A stretch of 64,000 nt of DNA from Drosophila miranda (taxonomy: Eukaryota > Arthropoda > Insecta > Diptera > Drosophilidae): NCBI RefSeq assembly GCF_003369915.1, contig NC_046673.1, positions 17,592,001 to 17,656,000 of the forward strand, in the 5' to 3' direction. Shown here piece by piece: positions 35,501 through 48,200 of this stretch (positions are counted from its first letter, which is position 1; each line of letters opens with the position of its first letter). The notes under the pieces were generated by a model. The model was not told where the DNA came from and did no database searches. It saw only the letters and a list, made by a program, of their open reading frames with translations. The position numbers were made by a program, and so were the translations under genes.

Positions 35501-37149
35501 AAATACAGTTTGCGCTGTCGCCACCAGCGCCAGCGTCGTCGTCGTTGTCGTCGAGACAAATGCAATCGGAAGCGCATTAAATTGCATTTGTATGGGTGTG
35601 CCACTGCCACCGCCAGTGTGTGTGTGTGTGTCAGAAATTGCAATTTTTTTTGTATATTTTTTTTTTGTATGATTATACAATCGCCGGTGTGTTCCTGAAG
35701 CCTCGCAAAAAGCACAGAAAACAACTTGAAAACCAATTGAAATATTATTGATTGAAAATAAGACTCAAAAACAATCACAAAATCAAATGAAATCTTTTCA
35801 GATTTCAATCACATCGAAAGGAATAGCAATCCAAAAGAATATTTTATTATTCCGAACAAATCGCAGACCCTGAAGATTCTCTTTCATTGGAAATCTTTGC
35901 CAAATATAGTTTAATTTTTATTAGCGTTTGTTTGCATACAATTTGTTGAGTTTTGCCCCCAAATGCTGGAATATTTCAGAACAAGAACTTTAAGATCTCA
36001 AGCCTCAATTGGAATTGAGGATTACTGCTACTCCGACAATTCCAGGAATGTAATTCTAGGCACTCTAGCATTTGCCTATGTATCATATGACTACCATTCT
36101 CCCACCCATTCGTGGAAATTTCAAGCTTCCCTTTTCAACAGATTCTCAGTAAACAAAACAATAACAAGAGCCTTTTGTGGTGGCTACGAGTGTCATATTA
36201 TACAGAATGGGAAGAACAATAATTGGGTTTCATGTTTAATTCGTTTTACTGATGATTTACCAGTTCTACCATCCGCAAAAAGGGGCAATCCTATGTTCTC
36301 TCAATAGTAAAATATTGTACAAATCTCAAGCAGAACGAACAGAACAGAAATAGTATATTTAAGTTCTGTCCTCTGAAAGAGTTTTAATTTTTGTTTTTTG
36401 TTTTATATAGAAAATACTTAATTAAAAAATAGAATGCCTTTGCCTTTTAGATGGTGACGGAAATGAAGTGAAATCCTCATGCAAAATCAAAGCAAAAATC
36501 GAAAAGGAAAGGATCGATCAAATGCATGAGAGTTGAGTGCCTGCCGTCAGAGACGTAGTGTGGTTTTTTGTTGTTGTTGTTGTTGTTTGTGTATTGTTGT
36601 ACAGTGTAATGGCCAGAAGAGATCTCTGAGAGCGAGAGATAGGGAGCTTATATGTGACAAAGGATTCCCGAAAGAAACCGTGAACGCACACACGCAAAAG
36701 ATACAAAACCAAACACAACCAAGAACTGAAAGAAATCCACAAAACCCATAGGAAAAAAAAACAAAAAACGACACGGCATATTTTGTACATAAAAACACTA
36801 CAGCGACTTTCATTCATGGAATGAGCGGTGCGTGCAACACGAAATTAATTCAATAATCGTAAAAAAGAGAGGAATAAGCCATATTAATGTGTATATCTCG
36901 ATAAGTACCACACTCCACACTCCACATACGACGAATACGATACAACCGAGGAAGGGAAAAGAAAAGATACTCAAAATTACGGTATACGCTATACAGATAA
37001 CGGCAGCATTGGACTACACTCAAAGCTCCTGCTGCTGCACCACCGCCTCCGCCTCCGCCGCTGCCACAGCCACAGCCACAGCCACAGCCACCACTATCCA
37101 CAGTCACAGCCATAGCCATAGCAGAAACTGCAACAGCCACAGCCACAGA
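31771..37149 (+). other. Spacer, simple sequence and presumed dlg1 5' region
   Basis: No convincing coding exon. It contains long CA/GT runs (32500-32525, 34150-34165), CT and GA tracts (33955-33975, 34735-34750), GTATGTACATA repeats (33020-33060, 33730-33755), a T run of 21 at about 32802-32822 and a C run near 35454. The right end (about 36.9-37.15 kb) is CAG/CCACAGC-rich and is probably 5' UTR of the dlg1 S97 transcript. GA-rich tracts may bind GAGA factor. Confidence 0.4.
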
Positions 37150-37168
37150 ATGCCAGTGAAAAAGCAAG
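37150..37168 (+). CDS. dlg1: dlg1 exon S97-1 (start exon, MPVKKQ)
   Basis: ATG plus six codons, MPVKKQ, ending in G before GTAAGC. The split codon joins the next exon at 40229 to read MPVKKQEAHRALELLEDYHA, the known N-terminus of the neuronal/synaptic S97 form of Discs large. The 5' UTR upstream is CAG/CAC-rich. The intron to the next exon is 3.06 kb and holds a complete nested gene. Confidence 0.9.
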
Positions 37169-39102
37169 GTAAGCGAAATGAGGCACCACGAAATGTTGTT
37201 GCCGTTTTCCATTTTCCATTTGATGTTCCTGTTTCTCCTTTCGTTTTGCATCCTATCGTATCCATCTGGAGAGCTCCTCTGATGGTTTTCATCATTCCCG
37301 GGAATCTCTCTCTCCCTGTCTCTCTGGCGGTCTCTATGAGAGTATTACCTGGAAAGTCTATTCACAGTTTGTGGCAGGCACTCTACCCAAGAGTGAAGAT
37401 GGGAGGGTTGGGGGTGAGGAACCGTGCAGTAATCCCCTCTTCCATCCGAAAACAAGCTTATGTGGGTTTTGCTACAGAATGTGTGTGTGTGGGAGGGAGG
37501 GAGGGGAGTGCGTTTCACTCAAAGTTTTCTACAACAAAAAGGATATACACATGTAGATATAGAAAAGTATGTGGGCATTAGACACGTTTGTTGTACTTTG
37601 TAAATATTAGCTTGTGATAATTAGGGTCTTAAAATGACATGTCTATTTTCATAAAAATTAAATGAAAAACATTTCGTAGCATATTTTATTCCCTGATGGC
37701 TGGTTTTTCCACCGTTTTAATCGAATTAATTTAGGTTTTTTTTTAGAATCCACTAACCACGCAGACTTGTTAAATAATTAAAGCTTTAAATGCCCTCTTT
37801 ACGAAAACAACCCAATATTATCATAGTTTCAAGAGCTGTTCCGACAGCTGTTTTTCTCAGCAACTAAAAAGGAATATGTTTTTTAGGCGGCCCCAATTGA
37901 TTCCCACACCAAACACTCAACCACTCGTTCGAATTCATTCTCCAAATTCTGAGTAAGCACTTGGCTTGGTTTTGGTCCCCCGTCTCGATCGATGTTTTTC
38001 TTGGCATCAGATTTCCGATCATTTCCGATCGTTTGTTTACGCGTATTCGAATTTCAGTAAGCAAAAGCATTAAGAAATAGTAAATAAAAAAGACATAAAC
38101 GGGAAACAGAAAAGTCAATAAGAGTATTCAATTACAATTTCAATGCCTGATAAATGCAATAGTGGAAACGCTCTACATTCAATTGGGAAGACAAGAAAAG
38201 TCCCTCTAATAAGACGTCTAGCTTCCATTGCTCCGAGGTTTCTTTTTTCCATAGCCAACCGCAGGCACGAGAACTCAATCACAATACATGACGTGTGCAC
38301 GACAAGGCACGTTGGTTCTTAAGACTGAAGGCGCCCAAGTGAATGCTGCAAAAGAGAATGCCCAAGAATTGCAAAAACACAAGACCCGTATTGTGGTCGA
38401 AAGATCTTTGAAGATTGATTGAAAAGATCATGATCTTATAACTCATATAATGCTCACAGAATCCTCTATCTGGGAAGACACGATAAGACCCTTTATTGAG
38501 TCTTATAGATGAGGCTTTGGCTGGACAACGTCTTGGAGTAAAACTATGATTGGATTTGGAATATATTTCGTTTCAGAGAGCAGCAGGCTGCTCTCTTCAA
38601 ATGTACAGTGAAGGTCAACGGCAGTGTCTGACGCGTGCTGCCACAGATATACAGATACCACTCTATATATGTATCTTATCTATGTAGTAGTAAAAAGTAT
38701 CTTGTGCATTTTGATTTGTTATAATGTCCGTGTATAATCAAAATTTGTGGGACTCGCGACTATAATAATAAATTATGTGTTTAATTTTTTTTGGCAATGC
38801 GACAGATGACAGGCCCAGGCGTAGAAACTTGCTGTAGAAATGACCCCTGACCCTGAAAGGGGCGAGCATAAAGAGAAGAACGAAACTATACTTAAAAACC
38901 GAGCAGAGGAGAAGAACTGTGTAAGAAGAGCATTCAGTTGAAAGGGCATACGTAATTTTAGTCAATCTTTATTGATTTATTGGGGCCTATTAGGGTAACA
39001 CCCATTTGCGGCGGTATATGGGATATTATAAAGCAAAAGACTGGCGGTCGGAACCAGTCCAGTGCGGTGGTTGGACCTGAAGAGAGGTGGCTTTCTTTGA
39101 GA

Positions 39103-40047
39103 ATGAATTCGGACACGGACTCGGGCTCCGAGCGCGAGAAGAGCAGCGATCCCAACGAGGGTTTGCTCAGCAGCGACGACAAGACCTTTCACGACGACGA
39201 CGACGATGATGAGGAGGAGGAGGAGGATTCCTCGCCAGCCGATGATGAGGCAGAGTTGGAGGAGGAGGAGTCCCTGCTGCCAGTGCAGAAGGAGGTGGAG
39301 GAGAAACCCACAGCCGCCCCAGTGGTTGTCTTGCTGCAAACTGATGAGGAAGCCATAGAAATTCAAGAACAAATCGATGTCAACTTTGCTGAGCCCTCTT
39401 CGGCCAGACCATCATTTGTGAGCGAGGAGGGACCTGCAGTCGTCCAGCAGAGTGCAGAGCCGCAACAGGAACAGGAGCCCCTGAAATGTCCTTCCTCGCT
39501 GCGCGACAGTGTACGCGAGTCGATCGAATGCTTCTACTCGGCACAGGATCTCCTCGAGTACGGCCACGTGCTCTCCTCGACAGCCGCCGAGCAACGGACA
39601 CCGGATGTGGAGTCCGGTTATTTTGAGAAGTCCGAGAGCGATGCCTCGCGGGATGAGTGGGAGGCGGCACCCTCTGCAGGAGCCGCCCGTTCCCGTTTGC
39701 TACTGTCCGCCTCCGCATCCGCCTCCTCCTCCAGTCGCAACAGCTCCGAGGGCCTGCGCATGGAGCTGAGACGCTTTCGGGCCATGATCGAGACCCTGGA
39801 GCGAGAGAACCTGGCGAAGTCGCAGTCCGAACAGCAGTTGCAGCAGCTTAGTCCCCCCAAGAAGACCAAGCCGAAGCCAAAGCAGCGATCCTCTCATCCC
39901 CCGGCAGCGCCTGGAATGCCAGCGGAGCAGCGGGGCTTCTGGTCAACGGTGTTTGGCGAGGCCGGACTGGAGATGGGCCAGAGCCAGGAGGAGGACGAAC
40001 GTATTGCGGATATACAAAGTATGGGGGATACAGAACAGAAGATCTAA
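39103..40047 (+). CDS. Nested acidic coiled-coil protein, 314 aa, unrecognised
   Basis: An intronless gene wholly inside dlg1 S97 intron 1, on the same strand, ending only 181 bp before dlg1 exon 2. The first 60 residues are very acidic (NSDTDSGSEREKSS, then Asp and Glu runs). A middle part, SSLRDSVRESIECFYSAQDL then PDVESGYFEKSESD, looks ordered. A predicted helix LRMELRRFRAMIETLEREN is a likely short coiled coil. A basic Pro/Lys patch KKTKPKPKQRSS and a Trp/Phe-containing tail GFWSTVFGEAGLEMG close it. No signal peptide or membrane segment is seen. The ATG at 39103 starts the low-complexity acidic N-terminus; earlier in-frame sequence lacks an ATG. No family recognised. An uninterrupted 945-nt frame with distinct domains argues that it is real. 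Confidence 0.65.
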   Translation: MNSDTDSGSEREKSSDPNEGLLSSDDKTFHDDDDDDEEEEEDSSPADDEAELEEEESLLPVQKEVEEKPTAAPVVVLLQTDEEAIEIQEQIDVNFAEPSSARPSFVSEEGPAVVQQSAEPQQEQEPLKCPSSLRDSVRESIECFYSAQDLLEYGHVLSSTAAEQRTPDVESGYFEKSESDASRDEWEAAPSAGAARSRLLLSASASASSSSRNSSEGLRMELRRFRAMIETLERENLAKSQSEQQLQQLSPPKKTKPKPKQRSSHPPAAPGMPAEQRGFWSTVFGEAGLEMGQSQEEDERIADIQSMGDTEQKI

Positions 40048-40228
40048 TGAAAATTTCTCAGAAAAACTAGGGAATATTTAAGCAACCAAAGAGAAACAGT
40101 GGGAAAAAGAATAGCTGTAATTATGGATTGGTTATTGGGATCCCATGACATCTATCTACAGACCTTTTTATTGCCTTTTATTTATATTATACTCAACTCA
40201 ATTTGTTCACTCTTTGATCACTTTGCAG

Positions 40229-40360
40229 AAGCTCATCGTGCTCTGGAACTGCTCGAGGACTACCATGCCCGACTCTCCGAGCCGCAGGATCGAGCGCTGC
40301 GTATTGCAATCGAACGCGTTATACGCATATTTAAGTCTCGCTTGTTTCAAGCGCTGTTAG
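40229..40360 (+). CDS. dlg1: dlg1 exon S97-2 (L27 domain, first part)
   Basis: 132-nt exon, acceptor ctttgcag, donor TTAG|GTGAGT, encoding EAHRALELLEDYHARLSEPQ and ERVIRIFKSRLFQALL. This is the L27 domain of S97-type MAGUKs, which heterodimerises with L27 proteins such as Lin-7 and Metro at synapses. The last base G splits the Asp codon with the next exon. Confidence 0.95.
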   Translation, partial: KLIVLWNCSRTTMPDSPSRRIERCVLQSNALYAYLSLACFKRC

Positions 40361-42342
40361 GTGAGTAATCAATACCCACCGTCCCCCAAACGATAGTTAC
40401 GATTGGCTAAGATATGTCTTTGATTGTAAGAGCTATTAGATGATAAGTAGTATAAGAACAGGGGATATGTCTTGGGACATATCCTGCATCAACAAGTATT
40501 TTCTATCTATAATCTGGTGCCACATTTGGATTATAATATAAAATACCATTTAAGCATGATTATTCTTTAAAGAATTAAAAGGAAAACAATCCTCCATGTA
40601 CTATGGCTTATTTAAGTATTGAATTATCGATGAATTGTTCGTGTTTTTTGTTTTTTTACCGTATCAGAAGTTCAATCTCAAGAACTTATCGAACTGGAAG
40701 AGGATCCCGTTAGTAGTTGTTCCGGTCTGCCTGCCTATCGTCCAATCGATATTTGTTGTCTCTCATTTCTATTCTTCTTTTGGCTTGAAATTATTTCCAC
40801 TTGACAGGGAAGGAAAAACAACAACGAAAAACAGCCAGAAGAGAGAGCGATAATATTGCATAGGATTTGGGTCAAACACAGCCCAGGCAGAGCAGAGGAG
40901 AGCAGAGGAGAGCAGAGCAGCGCAGTCACGGTCGCAGCTTGTCGCTTGAGTGTGGCGCCCCTCCCACCGTGTTCCCCTTCGGGGGCTGACATTCGTTGCC
41001 GGGTATCCATCCATTTTGAGGGGCAGGCAGCCGGCCAGGCCATTGTGTCTGCTCTGTGGGACTCTTTTTTTTTTTCTTGCCTGTTGTATAATTTGCAAAA
41101 GTTGCTTCGCTCTCTCTATGTCTGTGCCCTGGTGCCTGTGCTGTGTGTGTGTGTGTCCCATTCAAACCGACAATCATGGCCTTCCCTCTGTACTTTTGCC
41201 GTGCCCCCTATACTGTGGCATCATCATCATCATCATCGTCATCATTCTCATGGGGTAACCACACTGTGTGCCGCCGCCGATGCCGATGCCGATGCCAAGG
41301 CAGCAGTTGCATAATCCGTTTTGTACCCCATATCTAACATTTCGAGTCGAGTCGAGTCGATTCCTCCACCTCGCGGTGCTTCTTCCTTCTTCCTTCTTTC
41401 ATCTTACTTTGTTACTGCTTCTGTGACTGTTTCTGCTGCCACTTCTTCTTCAACTATTTGTCACTTTGTTGTTGGTTCTTCTTGTTCTTCGTCTTCGCAC
41501 TTTGTTGGTGGTCCCTTCATGTGTGTCCTGCTTGTTACACACTCTTTCGTTTATACGGAATAAATAAAAATATATAAAAACTACTTAATCTTTAAAAATT
41601 AATAAATATTGGTAAATCCATGATAGCTTTGCTTTTAAAAAAAAATTCCCAATTGAAATTGAATGTTTATTAATTTATTTAACAAAGTATTTTCCTTATG
41701 GTGAAATTTATTTAATTTTAAGTGAATTTGTATAATTAAGTTGTTTTTATGATCTTTTTATTTTTTTCTTTTCTTTAGCAAGTGCATTTTTATTTTTATT
41801 TTATTACATATTTAAGTGTTTAATAGTTTGTTTTTAATTTTTGTTTACTTTTATATTTTTTATTTTATATGGAGTGGTAAAAACAGGATTTTTTACAATT
41901 ATACCATCATGAAATGCAACGATTTCAATTTGTACAGAATTGGGGATTAGATTATAATTAAATTATATTTATTTTTATTATATTTGCAAAATGATGCCTT
42001 AAAGCAGTGCCTCCGTGTCCAATGAAGTCATCGGACATGCTTCACCTAAACAGGGTACACGAATTTCATGAAATCGTGTTGTCGTATAAACATTGTAACA
42101 CTTTTTCTGTGCTCTCTGGTCGTACAATGTACACACATTGATGTTTAATGGGGGAGTACTTGAGGGCTGGGAATCGAGTGTCTGTAAAATGGAGCTCCAT
42201 TAGACTTCTCTAAGATCAGCCAGAAACCCGGAACTTTTCCGTCTCGTTTTTTGTTATATATGCCAGATACAAAAGGCCTGACTGGTCATACGATATACAA
42301 GTAATATTGAAGCGAAAATTTGCTTCCTTTCCCGTCGTGAAT
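40361..42342 (+). other. dlg1 intron, no exon seen before the nested avidin-like gene
   Basis: Intronic DNA with a CAT/ATC repeat (41220-41245), CTTCTT-rich pyrimidine sequence (41370-41500) and an AT-rich block at 41570-42000. The last few hundred bases should hold the promoter of the nested gene. No motif was singled out. Confidence 0.45.
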
Positions 42343-45276
42343 ATGTTGAGAGAACAGGAGCACGCACCCCGAGCGGTTTTCACGTGGGGCTTGCTCCTTT
42401 TACTGTCAATCTTCGCCGCAGCAAACGCCGGCCTGCCCAAGGACAAGACGAAGGATGGACAGCAACGGCAGGAGACCGGCCCCTGGAGAAAAATGTCGGG
42501 GGACATTGGTGATCGGCGGATGCATACTCAGCGACTCTACGAGGCCTATCTGGATTTGGTGAGGTACGAGGAAGAGGTAAGCGACAGGGACAGCGAGGAT
42601 GTGGATGAGCCGCTGAATCAATGGAATGTATCTGAGGAACACCATCCCATCGAATACGCTGCTGCGGAAGAGCATACACTGCAGTCCGTGAAGTACTTTG
42701 GCCGACTGCCCAGCTCCAAGTCAAAGGAAGAAAGCGAACGGAGCTCCGATGGGAAGGAGTCCGTTGGCATGCTAATACTGAAGAAGAAAACGATGCCCAG
42801 TCGATTGGAGTCAGCAGCAAAGGCGGCCCAGCGGAAGTACGAACCGAAACAGAGATACAACGAGGACCTGGCCGAAGGTCCTGTCCCAGCCTCAATCCGA
42901 TATCCAAAGACAGAGGCAGAGCCAGAGCCAGAGACAGAGCTAGAGGCAGAGCCAGAGGCAGAGGCAGAGGCAGAGAGAGAGACAGAGGCAGAGGCAGAGA
43001 GAGAGACAGAGCCAGAGACAGAGCCAGAGACAGAGCCAGAGACAGAGCCAGAGACAGAGCCAGAGACAGAGCCAGAGACAGAGCCAGAGACAGAGACAGA
43101 GCCAGAGACAGAGCTAGAGGCAGAGCCTGAGACAGAGGCAGAGACAGAGGCAGAGCCAGAGCCAGGGACTTTAGCGATGCCCGGAATGGGTAGGCTCAGT
43201 GCCTTGATCGAATTAGTGAATATTGCTGAGCGACTGGACCAGAGTGATGTGGTAAGCGAGCTCGCGAAGAGCATCAGCGATGAGACGGAGCCACCACTGA
43301 CCAGCATCAGTGACTGCCTGCTAGCCGACCCATTGAGTGGCCCGTTTGGTCAAGCCACAGACAAGCTTCTCGATCAAGTGGATCCCCAGAGGACCGCCAC
43401 TACTTTCAGAAGCATCCTGAAAGACTTGAGGAAGCGACGACCGTCCGACCACACGGGAGGCCTCTATGACTACTACCAGAAAATATTCTCCCAGGCGCTC
43501 AGCGAACAGTCTCCCGCGACCAGTGAAGGGAATTCCCCCATGGAGTGGAATGAGATGGGCTCATGTCGCTGTGAAAATTCAAAGCCAGCGATGCTGGCAG
43601 CTGATCAGGGCCAAATGCAGGCCAAGAAACAGACCAGGCAGAGGGTCGTGGATAAGTTATCCGGAGCTCCGAGGATCCGTCAGTCGAGGATCCGTCAGCT
43701 CGTCTGGAACGAGGTGCCACTGATCGAGCCGGGACTGAGCTCAGAGCCCCATAAAATGACAAAGAAAGCGCGTCTGTACAACGAAAATAAAGGACTTAAA
43801 GCACGTCCTTCCCCTGCGGAAGATCCTATCCATTTTGTAATCAAACAGTCGTCGTTGTACGGCCTCATCGATGCGTACCAAAGGCAGATGCAGAGCCTAA
43901 GGCAGAGCCTGCATTCGAAACATGATTGGTGGAAGGAAGTGATAGATAGAGGCCTGGCACCCGGCTATTCACCATCCAAGCGGTACGCGATCGCAGCTCC
44001 CGATGACCCAGTGTCCTTCCCCGAGGAGCTAGCCAATCAAGCTGACATGGCCTCCGAGCCGCAGATCGGGGGGAATTCGATTGACAATATGGCCAGTCAA
44101 ATGAATATGTCACCCATGGAGCTGTTCCAGCGTATTATGGGTTCGAATATGGGTTCGATTGTGCGTCAGGGACAGGCGGGTAAGTGGTTGCTTGTTTTTA
44201 AAAGCTCTGCTCTAGTGTATGATGCTCTCAAAAAAGGACACCAGATCGGCGGTGGCCAGGCAGGGAGTTTAACATTAAATGCATTGCGGAAATCGAAGCT
44301 ACCACAAGAGACGTTTATAGAGGATCCGCAGCCACAGGAACAGCCCGCACAGGATCCGCCGATCCAGAGGCCATCGAAAACCGATTCGCGTGCACAGGAT
44401 CCATCCAGTTTAGGGCCAGTGCTGGACAAGATTCTGCAGCGTTTGGACACCCTGCAGGAAAGCAAATGCAGCAACGATACCGGCAACGAAAAGGACCTTG
44501 ACGATTTGTCCTGTTGTTTTACCGATCCAGCAGATGGTAAGCCATCAGTTCTCTACCGATCGCAATCGCCTTAAGTATCTCTCTCTTGCACAGGTGCACC
44601 CTGCGACATAATTGGCTCCTGGGAGTCCCTTGTGCTGGGCGTGCGGATCAACATCCGAGCTCCTAAGAAAAGCAAGAGTGCCGAGGGAGAGAAGAATCCA
44701 GCCTGTTATAGCCCCAAGCTGGATATATCTCGCCGAGAGTGCGTGAAGATTAACCCATCCCAGCCGAAGGACAGGGCTGACTCTAAGAAAGAGGAACTCA
44801 TGCCGTCCGACCAGATGATCAATGTCACCGTGCAGGAGACGGTGCCGCCACGAGCCCATGTGATCGTCGAGAACCTGGACGACTGGGATTTTTCGGGACA
44901 CACCCTGGGCGTACTGGGGGGACCCGTCTCGCTGGCCTTCCGCAAGGTAAAGTCCAATCTGGTGGGCAACTTTGTCGGCTATTGTCGCACCTGCGGTTGT
45001 GTGGACACCATATTTGGATCGTGGACCTTCTGTCAGCCATCTGGAGACTGCCAGGGCATCATGATGTCCCTGGTGGATAGGCGGGATCTCTTGAGGCGCT
45101 ATAGTCTGGCCGAGCGCATGGAAGCCGAGTCAATGAATTCTCAAAAATCCACTCCCCAGCCACAACTGCAGCAGCAAGAGAGTGTGTGCGACGAATACGC
45201 AGAGGCTGTGCGCAGCCACAGAGGGGCCAGGCCACAGAGGAGGAGGAGTGTGAATACACTCTTTGGTAATAATTAA
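42343..45276 (+). CDS. Nested secreted protein with an EPET repeat and an avidin-like C-terminal domain
   Basis: Two exons, 42343-44536 and 44594-45276, join in frame (GATG|GTAAGC ... TTGCACAG|GT) to read [17 protein letters not shown], about 958 residues. The N-terminus has a clear signal peptide ([17 protein letters not shown]). Residues about 190-275 are a 12-nt tandem repeat encoding EPET/EAET. After a long poorly ordered middle, exon 2 begins with [18 protein letters not shown] and later [40 protein letters not shown] and [14 protein letters not shown]. The GSW start, alternating beta-strand pattern and conserved G-x-W...C pairs fit an insect avidin-like barrel. The biotin-binding residues of avidin are not obviously kept, so I infer fold, not ligand. 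It is nested in the dlg1 intron, same strand. The basic tail RPQRRRS may be a processing site. Confidence 0.7.
42913..43165 (+). repeat. 12-nt in-frame tandem repeat (gagccagagaca) coding EPET
   Basis: About 250 bp of GAGCCAGAGACA, mixed with GAGGCAGAG variants, keeps an open frame. It encodes a Glu-rich, strongly acidic stalk. Homogeneous central copies (about 43010-43090) suggest slippage or unequal exchange. Confidence 0.85.
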
Positions 45277-48200
45277 CATGGCATTAGCCGGCATCTGACA
45301 GCCGACAGCCACAACAGTAGTCTCAGCCACAACAGTAGCCTCAGCCTCAGCCTCAGCCTGAGTATTCCAATCCAATTCCAATGACATAGACGAACATCAA
45401 CTGCATGAGAAAGCAGCTTGAGGCTTGAGGTAAGCCCCTCCTGCTGCTGCGTACGAGAAAGAGCTGCTTCTGCCCTCTGCCTTCTGTGTATTTTCTATCA
45501 AGCCATGTTCGAAGCGGATTAGGGATTGCACAGGCTCTGAGGGGCACCCATTGATATTTACAGTCTCATTGCACCAACTGCATGGAAAAAAAAGCTCTGT
45601 TTGCGGTTCGATTTAATCCGAGAAATAGAGGCTTTTCGGAAAGTCAAAAAGTGTTGAATAAATTTTACGATAAGCTCTTTTATTTGTCCTTTACCATACA
45701 TTTTCTTGTATAACTTGATGTCAAGTGCATGAGAAGGAATGCCGACTCGCTGCAGAACAAGGGGGTTTTCTAATCTGTTTTTCCCTCCTTGAGGAAGCTG
45801 ATTGAGTGGCCCTGGCACTCGTCGTAATCGAGAAATGAATGCACCTTTGTGTTTAGAACTTAATGTTAAACCTAAATTGAGTAAATTGAGTGCAAGAGTG
45901 TTTTGGAATTGTAAGCAATGTGATCCAGACACAAATGCGGCGTCAAGTTTCTCAATTTTAAACTCGAAAATTAGCCAAAAGTGAAGTAGTCAAGGACTTG
46001 GCATTCTTTTGGTGACAGGAGACACCCAAACACCCTAGAACACACACCTTTGTAAGGGGAGATGCTTAAAGTTCATGCCACCAATTGACACTCAGAAGAG
46101 TGGCAGTGGAAGCCGCAGTAGGAGCCAGAGCCAGAGCCAGAGGCCACTAGGAACAGAAAATGATGAACGAGTGTGTGGGGCTGTGTAGGCGGTTAGCATG
46201 TGCTTGCCAAAATCCGAATTTAATTGGCCTAGAATTCGGTTTATCTCTGACTGAGACCTGGGCTCTCCAACACACACACTCCCACACACAACTGGGGCCT
46301 GGGTGGGTATCGATTTTCACGAGCCTCCTCCAAGGAGCAGAAGCCAAGCGATGGGGCCACAGGACGAAAGGGAAGGTGGATTGAGTTTCATCATCTGTTG
46401 TTGGCCAGAAACAGAACCAGAACCTCCCTGATCCGCCCCACCTTCCTACCTCCCTGCCGGGGGCTATGACATTGGCATTCGGCTGAGAAAAGCAGAAATG
46501 TTTGCAATACAAAGCGCCAGCAGCCAGAACAGAGCAGAGCAGGAGAATCCGTAGGAAACATTCCCAAGCAAAAGCATTCGATAACTCATTTTGGGTTCAA
46601 GTGGCTCAATCGATTGCATAACCGAAGATACTGGACCCTCCACGGTCTAGAACTTGTACAAAATACTTTGGCAGTAGTTCTGCAGGAAATATGTTTAAAA
46701 TCCCATTCGAATCTTTGAATCTTTATAGATATCAAATATTGTTTAAGAGTCGTAGAACCCTGCTCTCAATATGCAGCATCTGCTCACTCCACCATTCTCT
46801 TCGTTCCACTGATATTCCAGAACGGGGCCTCACAGCAAGTGTGTTCCTCAGTTCCATTAGCATGGAACATGTTTCCAATAAATTCAAACATTTCCTGCTC
46901 TGTTCCACCGAATAACTAGCCTGCAGACACCATTACGATAAATATATCCTTGTGGCAGTAGGGGGTCCTGCTCCTGCTCCTGTTCCCGGCACTGTGTCTA
47001 CACAGACGACGACGACGACGACGACGACCATTTCACTGAGAGTACGATTTCATATATTACGGTGTACGACCGTTTGGAATTCAATGCTCCAATGCTTGTC
47101 TTTCTCCGCTCCCATTTTCATTTCCATTCCCGCTCCCACTCCCACTCCCCTTGCCAGATTTTTGTTTTTTTTCTTCCTGGCAAGTGGCGCTGTCGTGAAC
47201 AGGAAATTAAATGGGCGCCATGGATTTCGTTTCTCCCTGTTTGTTCAGTTTCTGTAAAGTTCAGCCTCGCTTCGGTTCGGTTCGGTTCGGTTCGATTCGA
47301 TTCATTCCCCCATTTAGGCCACTCGACTGTTTTGTGGAAGCGAAACATATTGGCGTTGGCTGGGTGGAGTGGTGGGGCCCGGTCCTGGTCTCGCTGTCAG
47401 TGGCGCTGTCAGTGCCGCCGTCAGTGCGCATTGAAATGTGTGCATTTGAGATGCATTCTGGCAGTTTCCTGATTTCCGCTGCTTGCTTTTGCTACCGCAC
47501 CAGCGCCTTTTCCATCCAGCGGGGGGCACAGATGAGGAGGGGAAAGAGAGCTTTTCAATAATCAACACAAGCTGGAGATGAGCGCGTGACTATGACACTT
47601 GCTTAAGACTGGAAAAAGTATTCTTAGAAAGTATTACTCAGAAGAGAGATCTCTGAAATCGAAGACTATATAAAAAGTTAGAGAAAGAATTTCTTATGGA
47701 AATCGTTTAATTTTTAGTTAGTGATTTAATCTTCAAATTGAATACATAAAATCCCTGTTTTAAGGCTCTTTTTGGGGGTTAACCAGAGTCCTTTTGTTGA
47801 GAGTCGAGGCACACGTGCCGCGACACTATACTAAAATACTTATAAAACTTGTAGAATACCTATATTAAAGTTCTGAATTTTGCTTGTTATTACATAAAAT
47901 CGTTCAATATTTCATCAAGATCCATGACAAAGATCTGTATACTCTATTTTAGGGAATCTAAAAGCAGTGGATTTTCCCTATAATAAACGTAACACTTTCC
48001 AAACCCCTCTTAAGAAGTGTTTTTTGGTGGTACAACAATTACAGTACATTGCCTCCCAGGACGTTGTAGTATTTAAGACATAAGACACCCTCTAAACCTC
48101 TGCTCTAAGCAGCAATCTAGAGTCAAGAACAGTTTCAAGTGAGTGTCACCGCAGACCCCTTCACGCCAAGAGGTGGCGTTGCCTGCACGTCTCGTGGGGG

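Noticed and set aside
42618-43307. Ser/Val-repeat minus-strand frame
   Set aside because: Shadow of the EPET repeat on the plus strand.
44180-44244. 65-nt intron in the avidin-like gene using the acceptor CACCAG
   Set aside because: It would shift the frame and break the join to exon 2; an 84-nt alternative keeps the frame.
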